Positions 5,618-11,908 are shown, counted from the stretch's first letter. The stretch is 12,246 nucleotides of DNA from Gammaproteobacteria bacterium (GCA_013287025.1 JABDEN010000053.1:1-12246); one strand, 5' to 3'. Translations and numbers: made by a program. The notes: a model not told the origin generated them from the sequence alone.

Positions 5618-7054
5618 ATGTCGAGCGCGAATGAAAAACTAAAAAAAATTCCCGTTTATTTAAAAAAAAATAATCTTCCTTTGCCTCGTAATTATTTTAC
5701 GGTTCTGATTGAAAAGTTTTTTTATCGGCATAAAGATAAATTAGTTTTTATTCATATTGCGATGTTTATTGGATTTTTAATGTTAACTATCCTGCCAGTG
5801 TTTTTACCCATTCCCGCAGAATCCAGCACCATTTTCAATAATTTTACGTTATTTTCGCAATTTTTATTATGGGGTATTTGGTTCCCCTTCGTTTTTGCGT
5901 CAGTCATTTTTACTGGACGAAGTTGGTGTGGGATTCTTTGTCCCATGGGTGCTGCATCGGAATGGGTGAATAAAATTGGCCTGCAGCGCAAAATCCCCGA
6001 TTGGTTACGATGGGAAGGAACGCCTATTATAAGTTTTTTATTCGTCACCATTTGGGGACAAACGATTGATGTACGTGATCAAGCAGATGCGATTGTAGCA
6101 TTATTCGGCGGTACTTTATTACTCGCATTATTAATCGGATTTTTTTATGGGAAAAAGAAACGTGCATGGTGTCGACATGTTTGCCCGATTGGATTATTGC
6201 TGGGAGTATTCTCAAGAATGGGTGCAGTGCAATTTGCACCGAAAGACCCGCATCCCGGTGGCGATCAATATACCGAAAAAGGTATTTGCCCCACGATGAT
6301 TGCGATCAATCGAAAACAAGAATCACGGCATTGTATCCAATGTTTTCGTTGCGTGAAACCGACTTCTCCTGGCGGCTTGTTTGTGCGATTACGAAAACTT
6401 GGCGACGAAATTATTCGGATTCGTGAACATCATCCAAGTTTCGCAGAAGTGTTATTTATTTTTTTAGGCACCGGTATCGCGCTAGGTGGTTTTCTCTGGC
6501 TTATTTTGCCGGAATATCAAACCTTAAGACAAATCGTGGGCGAATGGTTCATCAACCACGAATGGTATTGGATTGGTGAAAATGGTCCGCGTTTTTTAAT
6601 GAGCGTTCATCCTGAATCGCGACAAACGTATAATTGGCTAGATTTTTTTATGATTTCGGGATTTATGTTAGGTGTGATGACGATTGTGGCTTTGGTTTTG
6701 TCGGCATGCACTTTTTTAAGTGCGTGGATTGGCGGTCAAGACGTCAAAAAGAATTTCGTCGAATTAGGTTACCAATTTGCACCCGTCGCTATGCTTTCGA
6801 TTATTATCGGGCTCGGGGATAAATTATTTAGTGAACTGCTACAAAATGGCGTTTCATCCGGAATGCTTGCTTCCATTAAAGCGACATTGTTTATTGGCGG
6901 CATTTTATGGAGCATTCATTTGGGTCGACAATTATTATTAAGACAAGGCGTCGTGGGAGTAAGACATTGGATTGCTTTAACTCCCGGCGTGATAGGTAGT
7001 CTTTTTATTGGTTACGCTTGGACCCCTGCAATTTTTGGAAGTTTTATTTTTTAA
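5618..7054 (+). CDS. FtrD-like polytopic 4Fe-4S (NapH/NosR-type) membrane protein
   Basis: A 478-residue inner-membrane protein with about eight hydrophobic segments and cysteine clusters of the polyferredoxin type: GRSWCGILCPMG (100-111, Cys104/Cys108), WCRHVCPIG (184-192, Cys185/Cys189), and a soluble insert with Cys224 and CIQCFRCVKP (239-248, Cys239/242/245), which is a 4Fe-4S binding pattern. In NapH, NosR and RdxA relatives such motifs carry electrons between the membrane and periplasmic partners. In Bordetella the equivalent FtrD works with the FtrC permease and FtrA. The gene starts directly after the permease stop with only a weak ribosome binding site, so translation is probably coupled. 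The protein has a long second half (275-478) with more membrane helices than NapH. The likely role is electron exchange during iron uptake; direction is unknown. Confidence 0.88.
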   Translation: MSSANEKLKKIPVYLKKNNLPLPRNYFTVLIEKFFYRHKDKLVFIHIAMFIGFLMLTILPVFLPIPAESSTIFNNFTLFSQFLLWGIWFPFVFASVIFTGRSWCGILCPMGAASEWVNKIGLQRKIPDWLRWEGTPIISFLFVTIWGQTIDVRDQADAIVALFGGTLLLALLIGFFYGKKKRAWCRHVCPIGLLLGVFSRMGAVQFAPKDPHPGGDQYTEKGICPTMIAINRKQESRHCIQCFRCVKPTSPGGLFVRLRKLGDEIIRIREHHPSFAEVLFIFLGTGIALGGFLWLILPEYQTLRQIVGEWFINHEWYWIGENGPRFLMSVHPESRQTYNWLDFFMISGFMLGVMTIVALVLSACTFLSAWIGGQDVKKNFVELGYQFAPVAMLSIIIGLGDKLFSELLQNGVSSGMLASIKATLFIGGILWSIHLGRQLLLRQGVVGVRHWIALTPGVIGSLFIGYAWTPAIFGSFIF

Positions 7055-7068
7055 ATGAAGAGGCTTTT

Positions 7069-7596
7069 ATGCGATATAAAAAATATTTGGCACTCGTTTT
7101 TGTAGCATTTGCCAGTGCGAATTTGTTTGCAGCTGAAACACCCATTGGTCAACCGATCGAAAAAAATGGCATGGAAATCGGCGCGGTTTATTTGCAAGCG
7201 GTGCTGATGGATCCTGATATGCCACACAAAGCAGGTCCCGCCGATATTCATTTAGAAGCAGATATTCGTGCGCTGAAGGGAAATACCAATGGTTTTGCAG
7301 TGGGCGAATGGATTCCGGCTTTGCAAGTCGCCTATCATTTAACAAAAAAAGATAGCAGTTGGAGCGACACGGGTACCTTAATGCCGATGGTTGCAAACGA
7401 CGGTCCACATTATGGTGAAAACGTTAAATTAAATGGCCCAGGAAAATATCATTTAACTTTTAGCATCAAACCACCGCCATATAATGGTTTTGTTAGACAT
7501 GTTGACCGTGAAACCGGTGTCGGAAAATGGTTCGATCCTTTTTCAGTAGAGTATGATTTTGTGTACGTCGGTACGGGGAAAAAAGGTGGGTATTAG
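7069..7596 (+). CDS. P19/FtrA/FetP-type periplasmic iron-copper binding protein
   Basis: A 175-residue periplasmic protein of the P19/Tp34 family (Campylobacter P19, Bordetella FtrA, E. coli FetP). A signal peptide (about 1-22, ending NLFAA) is followed by the family core: MDPDMPHKAGPADIHLEADI (47-66), a GEWIPALQVAYHL strand (79-91), LMPMVANDGPHYGENV (104-119) and FVRHVDRETG (141-150). Candidate metal ligands by comparison with P19 are His61, Glu63, Met107, Asp111, His114 and His144. The ATG at 7069 is chosen because AAGAGG lies at 7058-7063 with good spacing and the signal peptide starts there; the frame is open further upstream into the previous gene. It closes the iron operon, 14 bp after the ferredoxin-like gene, and would deliver iron to the FTR1 permease. 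Confidence 0.92.
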   Translation: MRYKKYLALVFVAFASANLFAAETPIGQPIEKNGMEIGAVYLQAVLMDPDMPHKAGPADIHLEADIRALKGNTNGFAVGEWIPALQVAYHLTKKDSSWSDTGTLMPMVANDGPHYGENVKLNGPGKYHLTFSIKPPPYNGFVRHVDRETGVGKWFDPFSVEYDFVYVGTGKKGGY

Positions 7597-7652
7597 TCTA
7601 TAAATCGCCCCCTAATGACAATTTCTTATTTCGCGACAGCGACTAGATACAA

Positions 7653-7658
7653 TATAAT
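7653..7658 (+). promoter_or_regulatory. Perfect -10 box before the small secreted-protein gene
   Basis: TATAAT lies 29 bp before the ATG at 7688, in the 91-bp gap after the iron operon. No good -35 is visible at 16-18 bp (TTCGCG at 7630-7635 is poor), so the promoter is probably weak or activator-dependent. It suggests separate transcription of the next gene. Confidence 0.4.
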
Positions 7659-7687
7659 AGCTAACTAATCCCTTTGGAGTGTTGTTA

Positions 7688-8173
7688 ATGTACTTAAAAA
7701 AAATTTTATTATTGCTCGCCGTTTGTTACACCCACCTCGCTTTTGCTGAAGTTGTTATTTTCAATAAAAGTTCGCAATATGACATGGATGTGACATATAA
7801 TTTTTGCACGATGGATGATAACTTTCAGACTTCATGCTTACCCTCAGAAACTGTCATCATTCCCCATGGTGAGAGAAATCAGGATGGCCTTGTAGCAATT
7901 ACCCCGCCACCAACTGATGCCCTATTTCAATATATGAATATAAAATCTGCGACAGAAAGAACTAAATCCGGTCAAATATTCGCGCAAGGGAATTATGCAT
8001 TATCAGAAACCGAGAGTTATTGTGAAGCTGCCACTATAACGTATACATGGGATGATTTTAATAACAAAAAAGCTAACCAGTATACCCTTAGCAGGGTGAT
8101 TACATTAGACGATCATTCACTTTCTAGGATTTCATGTCGTGAAGAAACTTCTAATGTTGCAAGAATTAATTAA
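7688..8173 (+). CDS. Small secreted protein of unknown function with four cysteines
   Basis: A 161-residue protein with a clear Sec signal peptide (1-20, ending HLAFA). The mature part begins EVVIFNKSSQYDMDVTYNFC and looks beta-rich, with four cysteines (40, 50, 112, 150) that could make two disulphides in the periplasm or outside the cell. I do not recognise the family. The opening pattern, a strand, then N(K/N)S, then an alternating strand ending in Cys, recalls small periplasmic or secreted beta-sandwich proteins. The ATG at 7688 fits GGAG at 7676-7679; an in-frame GTG at 7679 overlaps that site and is unlikely. The gene has its own likely -10 box and is followed within 12 bp by a palindromic repeat. 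Nothing ties it functionally to the iron operon except proximity. Confidence 0.75.
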   Translation: MYLKKILLLLAVCYTHLAFAEVVIFNKSSQYDMDVTYNFCTMDDNFQTSCLPSETVIIPHGERNQDGLVAITPPPTDALFQYMNIKSATERTKSGQIFAQGNYALSETESYCEAATITYTWDDFNNKKANQYTLSRVITLDDHSLSRISCREETSNVARIN

Positions 8174-8184
8174 CAATAATTATC

Positions 8185-8256
8185 GTCATTGCGAGCGAAG
8201 CGTGGCAATCCAAGCGGCTTTATGGATTGCCACGGAGCAATGCGACTCGCAATGAC
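8185..8256. repeat. Nested palindromic repeat element flush with the ratB stop codon
   Basis: An outer stem GTCATTGCGAG (8185-8195) pairs perfectly with CTCGCAATGAC (8246-8256), and an inner stem CGTGGCAATCCA (8201-8212) pairs perfectly with TGGATTGCCACG (8223-8234). The 72-bp unit belongs to the widespread dispersed palindrome type with GCGAGCGAAGCG. It lies between the convergent secreted-protein gene and ratB, and its last base is also the last base of the ratB TAG. It may act as a bidirectional 3' end structure. Intact stems suggest a recent or maintained copy, unlike the one at 150-217. Confidence 0.85.
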
Positions 8257-8543
8257 TATAAATCTCGCGCACGATTCCTTCTCGCCTCTTTTGGATCAAT
8301 CTCTAGTTCACGATAAATTTCAATACGATCATTGGGGTGAACAAAATCAGATAAATTTTTCGGGTGACTAAATATACCAACTTTATTTTTATTTAAATCA
8401 ATTTCGGGAAAGATTTGCAAAATTCCTGAAATCAGAATCGCATCCCGAATCGTTGTGCCTCTCGGCACTTTTAACGAAATAATTCGTTGTTCATTTTGAG
8501 TCGCGAATGCGACTTCGATATCAATCTCTTGTTTCTGAACCAT
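8256..8543 (-). CDS. ratB: RatB / RnfH-family ubiquitin-like small protein
   Basis: A 95-residue protein of the RnfH/RatB (UPF0125) family with a ubiquitin/ThiS-like beta-grasp fold. Recognisable features are the opening strand IDIEVAFATQNEQ (7-19), the VPRGTTIRDAILISGIL segment (26-42), the hallmark IDLNKNKVGIFSHP (48-61), and DRIEIYREL(E)IDPKEARR (72-89), which closely follow E. coli RatB. Function is poorly known; the gene nearly always follows ratA. It overlaps the end of ratA by 23 bp, and no Shine-Dalgarno is visible before its ATG, so translation is likely coupled to ratA. Its stop codon touches a palindromic repeat. Confidence 0.92.
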   Translation of the reverse strand: MVQKQEIDIEVAFATQNEQRIISLKVPRGTTIRDAILISGILQIFPEIDLNKNKVGIFSHPKNLSDFVHPNDRIEIYRELEIDPKEARRNRARDL

Positions 8544-8973
8544 AAATTTCTACTGCACGTTTACTAAAAAGTTCAACTAAGGAATTTGCCATTTTATGAA
8601 AAATAGGCTGAAAAAGTTTATCTAAAAAATGTCCGGTGAATTCAAATTCTAACAATAAATCAATTTTACAACCTGAATCACCCAACGAAATAAAGCTCCA
8701 AATTCCCTCTAAATGTCGAAAAGGTCCATGTACCAGAGAAATATCAATGCGTTCATAAGGCGTCCGTTGGTTACGCGTAGTAAAACTTTTTCGCATATGC
8801 GACCATTGCAAATCTAAGGTTGCTTCAACCGTTGTTTCATCGCGATGCAAGATAGTGCTTTTTTCACACCACGGCAAAAAACGTGGATAATCCTCGATTT
8901 TATCCACTAATTCGAACATTTGCCGTGACGTGTAAGGTAAAATCGCACTGCGTTTTATCGTTGTCATACCCAT
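8521..8973 (-). CDS. ratA: RatA, START-domain (Coq10/RatA) ribosome-association protein
   Basis: A 150-residue single START/SRPBCC-fold protein. It shows the family pattern: RSAILPYTSRQMFELV (8-23), then DKIEDYPRFLPWC (24-36), the strand with FTTRNQRTP (64-72), VHGPFRHLEGIWSF (81-94) and FEFTGHFLDKLFQPIF (109-124). E. coli RatA was reported to bind 50S subunits and block 70S formation, while the homologous Coq10 binds ubiquinone, so the physiological role is debated. The first ATG is at 8973-8971; a second at 8967-8965 (M3) lines up better with the E. coli start, and neither has a clear Shine-Dalgarno. It begins 5 bp after the phosphatase stop and overlaps ratB, forming one operon. It is encoded opposite to smpB, as in E. 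coli. Confidence 0.94.
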   Translation of the reverse strand: MGMTTIKRSAILPYTSRQMFELVDKIEDYPRFLPWCEKSTILHRDETTVEATLDLQWSHMRKSFTTRNQRTPYERIDISLVHGPFRHLEGIWSFISLGDSGCKIDLLLEFEFTGHFLDKLFQPIFHKMANSLVELFSKRAVEIYGSETRD

Positions 8974-8978
8974 TTTAA

Positions 8979-10412
8979 TTATGTCATTTGCAGAGAAAGT
9001 TCTGATTTTTCCTCAGGTTCCCGAGAAGGTTTTAATAAATCTTCGACTTCTTTTTTAAAATTTTTAATGAGTGATTCACGTTCTGCTTGATCCGCTTCAT
9101 CTCCCATCCAATAAGGAGTCGCAGAGAGTAAATCATTTGCAGGTCCGGTTAATTTTAGCAAATCTTCTTGCCATTTGTCATCCTTCGATTTTTCCATCGA
9201 AGTTAATAAATTAATAATATGTTTAACGCGTTCTGGTGGGCCACTCAACATGGCTTTCATCCATGGTTCATTTTTTAATAATTTATCCTTATATTCCAAT
9301 AAATTTTTATAACTTTGCAATTGTATAATTTGTTTTTTGATTAACAAATCTTGTTCCCGTTTTTGTTTAATTAAATCATTTTTTTTCGATTGATTAATTA
9401 ACCATTGATTTTCTTTTTCAAAACATTCTTTAATCGCATCGGGATGTTCTTTTAAATATTTTCTTGTTTCTTCTACGAGAAGAATGGCAGTGACAATATT
9501 ACCTTCCGCAAGATTAATATGCGGTCGATTGTGAGAAATAATCGCGACAGCGGTATCGACTAATTCCTTGTTAGTACCGACGCGACTTGAAGTAGTTTTC
9601 ATGATGAGATTATTAATTTGTGTGACAGAAAGTTCATTACATTGTTTATCTTCCATTTTTAATTCTTCGATTAATCCGGGAAATGTGCCGTTTTTATCAA
9701 GGAGAGATAGCGGATTTTCGAGGGGTCGCAATTTACCAAAATCACGATACAAACAAGTTATATTTTCATTTTTAGAATCACTTAGGTATACATAAGCATT
9801 TTTATCACATTTATTTTCCTCCATTATTTTTTTGACCGCATCTTTTTTAATGATAAATTCTCCGTCTTTGATAACAAATTCTTCTTCCATCAAACGAACA
9901 AAATAAGACGGCGCATTTTGAAATTTTGGTAAATCAAAAGTGCCAATGGTTGCAGAAACAATCATCGGACTTCGAGAACGTCCCGCTTTACAATGCACGA
10001 GCGCTGCTTTTTTAAATTCTTCTCGGTACGTTTGAATTGTAATAATATCATTAATCGTTTTTTCCAAATTGACCGCGGACGTAAAATCTTTAATATCTAA
10101 TAATAAATGACGAATATTTTTTTCTTCCCACTCTTTACTTCGGATAGGGTCTAATCGATTTCCAAAAAAAAGAGGGAGAATAGGCTCATTAATTTCAAAA
10201 TCTTCTGTCGCACTCACCACCAACCCAATCGCTTGATCTTGATATTTGTCCTGCTTTTCTTGAGAGAAAGAATTTAAACTTTTTTCTTCTTGACTAAAAG
10301 GTACTTTAGAAACATATAAATTAGTTGCAACGCGGCTCCACTTATCCCATCCAAGCAACATCGTTGGAATAAGAGAAATTGCATGAATACCCCTGCGAAT
10401 ATAATGCCACAT
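8979..10412 (-). CDS. PTPMT1-like dual-specificity phosphatase with long coiled-coil C-terminal region (candidate effector)
   Basis: A 477-residue protein. The first ~175 residues form a cysteine-phosphatase domain: WDKWSRVATNLYVSKVPF (23-40), LLLDIKDFTS (103-112, candidate general acid Asp109) and VHCKAGRSRS (139-148, nucleophile Cys141 and Arg147). The P-loop HCKAGRSRS is the same as that of mitochondrial PTPMT1, a phosphatidylglycerophosphate phosphatase. The remaining ~300 residues match nothing I know; about 330-382 is Lys/Gln-rich and probably coiled coil. The C-terminus, REPEEKSELSLQMT, has a Glu-rich block like many Dot/Icm substrates. No signal peptide is present, though 9-22 is hydrophobic. 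The ATG at 10412 is chosen for its AAGGA (10424-10420); an upstream Met at 10469 lacks one. It leads ratA-ratB, 5 bp upstream, and separates them from smpB. Effector status is inference. Confidence 0.85.
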   Translation of the reverse strand: MWHYIRRGIHAISLIPTMLLGWDKWSRVATNLYVSKVPFSQEEKSLNSFSQEKQDKYQDQAIGLVVSATEDFEINEPILPLFFGNRLDPIRSKEWEEKNIRHLLLDIKDFTSAVNLEKTINDIITIQTYREEFKKAALVHCKAGRSRSPMIVSATIGTFDLPKFQNAPSYFVRLMEEEFVIKDGEFIIKKDAVKKIMEENKCDKNAYVYLSDSKNENITCLYRDFGKLRPLENPLSLLDKNGTFPGLIEELKMEDKQCNELSVTQINNLIMKTTSSRVGTNKELVDTAVAIISHNRPHINLAEGNIVTAILLVEETRKYLKEHPDAIKECFEKENQWLINQSKKNDLIKQKREQDLLIKKQIIQLQSYKNLLEYKDKLLKNEPWMKAMLSGPPERVKHIINLLTSMEKSKDDKWQEDLLKLTGPANDLLSATPYWMGDEADQAERESLIKNFKKEVEDLLKPSREPEEKSELSLQMT

Positions 10413-10491
10413 AATAATGTCCTTATTTATCCTTGAAGTTTTTATTCTACCTATTTTTACAATATTCACACTATTATTTTCGTCCGAAGAA

Positions 10492-10500
10492 TATTATACT
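10492..10500. promoter_or_regulatory. Overlapping divergent -10 boxes between the phosphatase gene and smpB
   Basis: The stretch TATTATACT reads TATTAT or TATACT on the plus strand and, in reverse complement, a perfect TATAAT (10498-10493). On the minus strand TTGATT lies upstream at a 19-bp spacing within smpB, so it could serve the phosphatase-ratA-ratB operon. On the plus strand the box is only 7 bp from the smpB ATG, which would give a nearly leaderless transcript. No convincing plus-strand -35 is visible. Confidence 0.35.
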
Positions 10501-10507
10501 GCGCGAC

Positions 10508-10975
10508 ATGAATCAGAAATCAAAAAATGACACAACCATTGCCGTCAATCGAAAAGCCCATCACGAATACTCCATTGAGGAATATTTTGAGGCCGGGCTC
10601 GCGCTCGAAGGTTGGGAAGTTAAAAGCCTACGCGCCGGAAAAGTCCAACTCGATCAGGGTTATATCCTTTTAAAAAATAACGAAGCTTGGCTGATCGGCG
10701 CCCAAATGACGCCATTGTTAACGGCATCCACTCACATTCATCCTGATCCACAACGCACTCGCAAGCTATTATTAAATGCAAGTGAGCTCAGCAAATTAAT
10801 TGGAAGTGTAGAACGCAAAGGTTATACCTTAATTCCTCTTAAACTGTATTGGAAAAATAATCGGGTGAAATTGAATATTGGCCTTGCTAAGGGTAAAAAG
10901 CTCTACGATAAGCGCGCGACCGAAAAAGAACGCGATTGGCAAAGAGACAAGCAACGACTTTTAAAAAAACGTTAG
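10508..10975 (+). CDS. smpB: SmpB, SsrA-binding protein of trans-translation
   Basis: A 155-residue RNA-binding protein that holds tmRNA in the ribosomal A site when a ribosome stalls. It has the family order: [20 protein letters not shown] (12-31), [17 protein letters not shown] (32-48), an OB-fold core with [14 protein letters not shown] (76-89) and [20 protein letters not shown] (101-120), and the basic C-terminal tail [11 protein letters not shown] (125-135), then [13 protein letters not shown], which forms a helix in the mRNA channel. The ATG at 10508 matches the usual family start; the frame is open upstream to 10433 but those residues are not SmpB-like. No Shine-Dalgarno lies before the ATG. 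Its RNA partner ssrA starts 79 bp downstream. Confidence 0.96.
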   Translation: MNQKSKNDTTIAVNRKAHHEYSIEEYFEAGLALEGWEVKSLRAGKVQLDQGYILLKNNEAWLIGAQMTPLLTASTHIHPDPQRTRKLLLNASELSKLIGSVERKGYTLIPLKLYWKNNRVKLNIGLAKGKKLYDKRATEKERDWQRDKQRLLKKR

Positions 10976-11016
10976 TATGATTCAAAAAAAATTGTTGAAT
11001 TATCAATGGGATTTAT

Positions 11017-11047
11017 TTAACATCTCATGCCAAATATAAAGTATAAT
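11017..11047 (+). promoter_or_regulatory. Promoter of ssrA (tmRNA)
   Basis: A perfect TATAAT (11042-11047) ends 7 bp before the mature 5' G at 11055, and TTAACA (11017-11022, 5 of 6) lies 19 bp upstream. The spacing is slightly long. The start site would almost coincide with the mature 5' end, so little 5' processing may be needed. Confidence 0.65.
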
Positions 11048-11054
11048 TCAAGAT

Positions 11055-11456
11055 GGGGGCGACCTGGTTTCGACGTGGGTTGCGAACCCTGAGGGGCATG
11101 TCGAGGCTGTAACACAACCTCGTAAAAAACTGTTACAAAACAAATAGTTGCCAAAAACGACAACTTTTTCGCTGTTGCTGATGAAGAGTTAGCAGTAGCC
11201 GCTTAATAACCGGCCAGCGACCTTCCACCGATTGTGCTTGTACGATCGGGGCTTGTTTCCACAAAAGCTTGGGGGGTCATAGCATACAAGCTCGTAGCGA
11301 AATCTGCCCGAGATAAGCTACTAAATTTTAGGGCTCGTCACTGCTTCAACGTGCTGATCCGTGGAACGGTGGTTAAACACAAAAGATTATGCTAAACATG
11401 TAGATCCAACGGCAGAGAGCTTGCGGACGCGGGTTCAATTCCCGCCGCCTCCACCA
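11055..11456 (+). ncRNA. ssrA: tmRNA (SsrA), one-piece
   Basis: This 402-nt RNA rescues stalled ribosomes by acting as alanyl-tRNA and then as message. The 5' end GGGGGCGACCTGGTTTCGAC is the classic tmRNA start, and GGGGGCG (11055-11061) pairs with CGCCTCC (11446-11452) in the acceptor stem, followed by A and CCA (11454-11456, encoded). The T arm with GGGTTCAATTCCC is at 11431-11443. The tag reading frame (11150-11206) lies in the middle, with pseudoknot-forming sequence on both sides. It is a one-piece tmRNA, not the permuted two-piece form. It sits downstream of smpB with its own promoter. The 3' end is a well-known integration site for phages and islands, and the DNA beyond it differs in character. 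Confidence 0.97.
11150..11206 (+). other. tmRNA proteolysis-tag reading frame (18 coded residues)
   Basis: From the resume codon GCC at 11150 the frame reads AKNDNFFAVADEELAVAA and ends in tandem TAA TAA (11204-11209). The sequence before it (ATAGTT) fits the conserved tmRNA resume context, and KND-N resembles the ANDEN start of the E. coli tag. The end LAVAA fits recognition by ClpXP and ClpAP. The tag is longer than the 10 coded residues of E. coli and has an acidic DEE insert. Confidence 0.8.
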
Positions 11457-11505
11457 ACAACCTTTTATAGCTCATCTACGTCAAAATTCTTTGACTGATT
11501 ATCCG

Positions 11506-11536
11506 TTAATTAAGGAAAACCCACTTTCCTTAATTA
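11506..11536. repeat. Palindrome copy 1 downstream of ssrA
   Basis: TAATTAAGGAAA (11507-11518) and TTTCCTTAATTA (11525-11536) form a perfect 12-bp dyad with a 6-nt centre. It lies 50 bp after the tmRNA. The stem is AT-rich and has no T tail, so a terminator role is doubtful. Confidence 0.8.
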
Positions 11537-11575
11537 GTATCAACTTTTACTTAAAGATGTTTATCAACCAACTGA

Positions 11576-11608
11576 ATTAATTAAGGAAAATGAACTTTCT
11601 TAATTAAT
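11576..11608. repeat. Palindrome copy 2 downstream of ssrA
   Basis: ATTAATTAAGGAAA (11576-11589) and TTTCTTAATTAAT (11596-11608) form the same dyad as at 11506-11536, with one base missing in the right arm. The two units align directly over 30 bp with most differences in the loop, at a distance of 70 bp. They could be arm-type recombinase sites, regulator sites, or remnants of a mobile palindrome. Confidence 0.75.
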
Positions 11609-11615
11609 GGCAAAC

Positions 11616-11645
11616 TTCACTCTTGATCATATACTTGTATATAAT
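11616..11645 (+). promoter_or_regulatory. Predicted promoter for the mini-ORF at 11677
   Basis: TTCACT (11616-11621, 4 of 6) and a perfect TATAAT (11640-11645) are 18 bp apart. The expected start near 11652 leaves a leader of about 25 nt before the ATG at 11677. Confidence 0.4.
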
Positions 11646-11676
11646 AACTAAATTTACCAATTAAGAGAGAGAAGCT

Positions 11677-11721
11677 ATGTGGACCCAAACTCACAGCAAA
11701 ATTTATCAAGGTATTAAATAA
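11677..11721 (+). pseudogene. 14-codon open frame, probably the surviving start of a START/SRPBCC-type gene
   Basis: MWTQTHSKIYQGIK followed by TAA, with a purine-rich AAGAGAGAGAAG ribosome binding site (11663-11674) and a promoter-like pair upstream. The MWTxxHS opening resembles the N-terminus of some small SRPBCC-family proteins, which suggests that the rest was lost by deletion at or near the stop. After the stop the frame holds nothing family-like. The alternative is a real leader peptide. The match is short and from memory, so certainty is low. Confidence 0.3.
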
Positions 11722-11877
11722 AAAGATTATAAACCCTATTGCTATTTATAGTAGAAATAGTAGTATTGCAACCATATTTATATTATTAATAAGTATAAAT
11801 TACATAATATTCAATAAGTTAAGACACAAGTAAGTTGTACGAAAATTGCATAAATGTTGGTGAAAAACTGTAAAATA

Positions 11878-11895
11878 TACGTTATAATAGACGTA
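11878..11895. promoter_or_regulatory. Inverted repeat across the -10 box of the antitoxin gene (putative autoregulatory operator)
   Basis: TACGT (11878-11882) and ACGTA (11891-11895) form a dyad around a perfect TATAAT (11883-11888), 14-31 bp before the antitoxin ATG. The -35 is unclear (TTGGTG at 11857-11862 would need a 20-bp spacer). Xre-type antitoxins commonly bind dyads at their own promoter, so this is a natural candidate operator. Confidence 0.5.
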
Positions 11896-11908
11896 GAGGT
11901 GATTGAAA

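Larger units (their letters stand above)
11457..11908. other. 452-bp AT-rich region after ssrA without an intact gene
   Basis: Between the tmRNA and the antitoxin gene I see no full-length gene on either strand. The region holds two copies of one palindrome (11506-11536, 11576-11608), a promoter-like pair and a 14-codon open frame (11677-11721), a small dyad CTATTT/AAATAG (11742-11747 with 11755-11760), and the antitoxin promoter with its inverted repeat. A second copy of the ssrA 3' end, which would mark the other end of an element, is not in the window, and no integrase gene is visible. Confidence 0.6.

Noticed and set aside
6166..6426. Plus-strand open frame inside the ferredoxin-like membrane protein gene
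   Set aside because: It is a shifted frame of a gene whose own frame carries intact cysteine motifs.
7018..7068. Upstream extension of the P19-like gene
   Set aside because: It would overlap the previous gene by 37 bp and place residues before an obvious signal peptide; the ATG at 7069 has a good ribosome binding site.
8189..8371. Short plus-strand frame over the repeat and the end of ratB
   Set aside because: It consists of the palindromic repeat and antisense of ratB.
9568..9795. Plus-strand frame within the phosphatase gene
   Set aside because: It is antisense to a long coding frame and has no ribosome binding site or recognisable features.
10433..10507. Longer smpB reading frame
   Set aside because: The added residues are translated intergenic AT-rich sequence and are not found in SmpB proteins.
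11506..11608. The two palindromes after ssrA as a CRISPR array or a terminator
   Set aside because: There are only two copies with no constant-length spacers, and the stems are AT-rich with no T tail.
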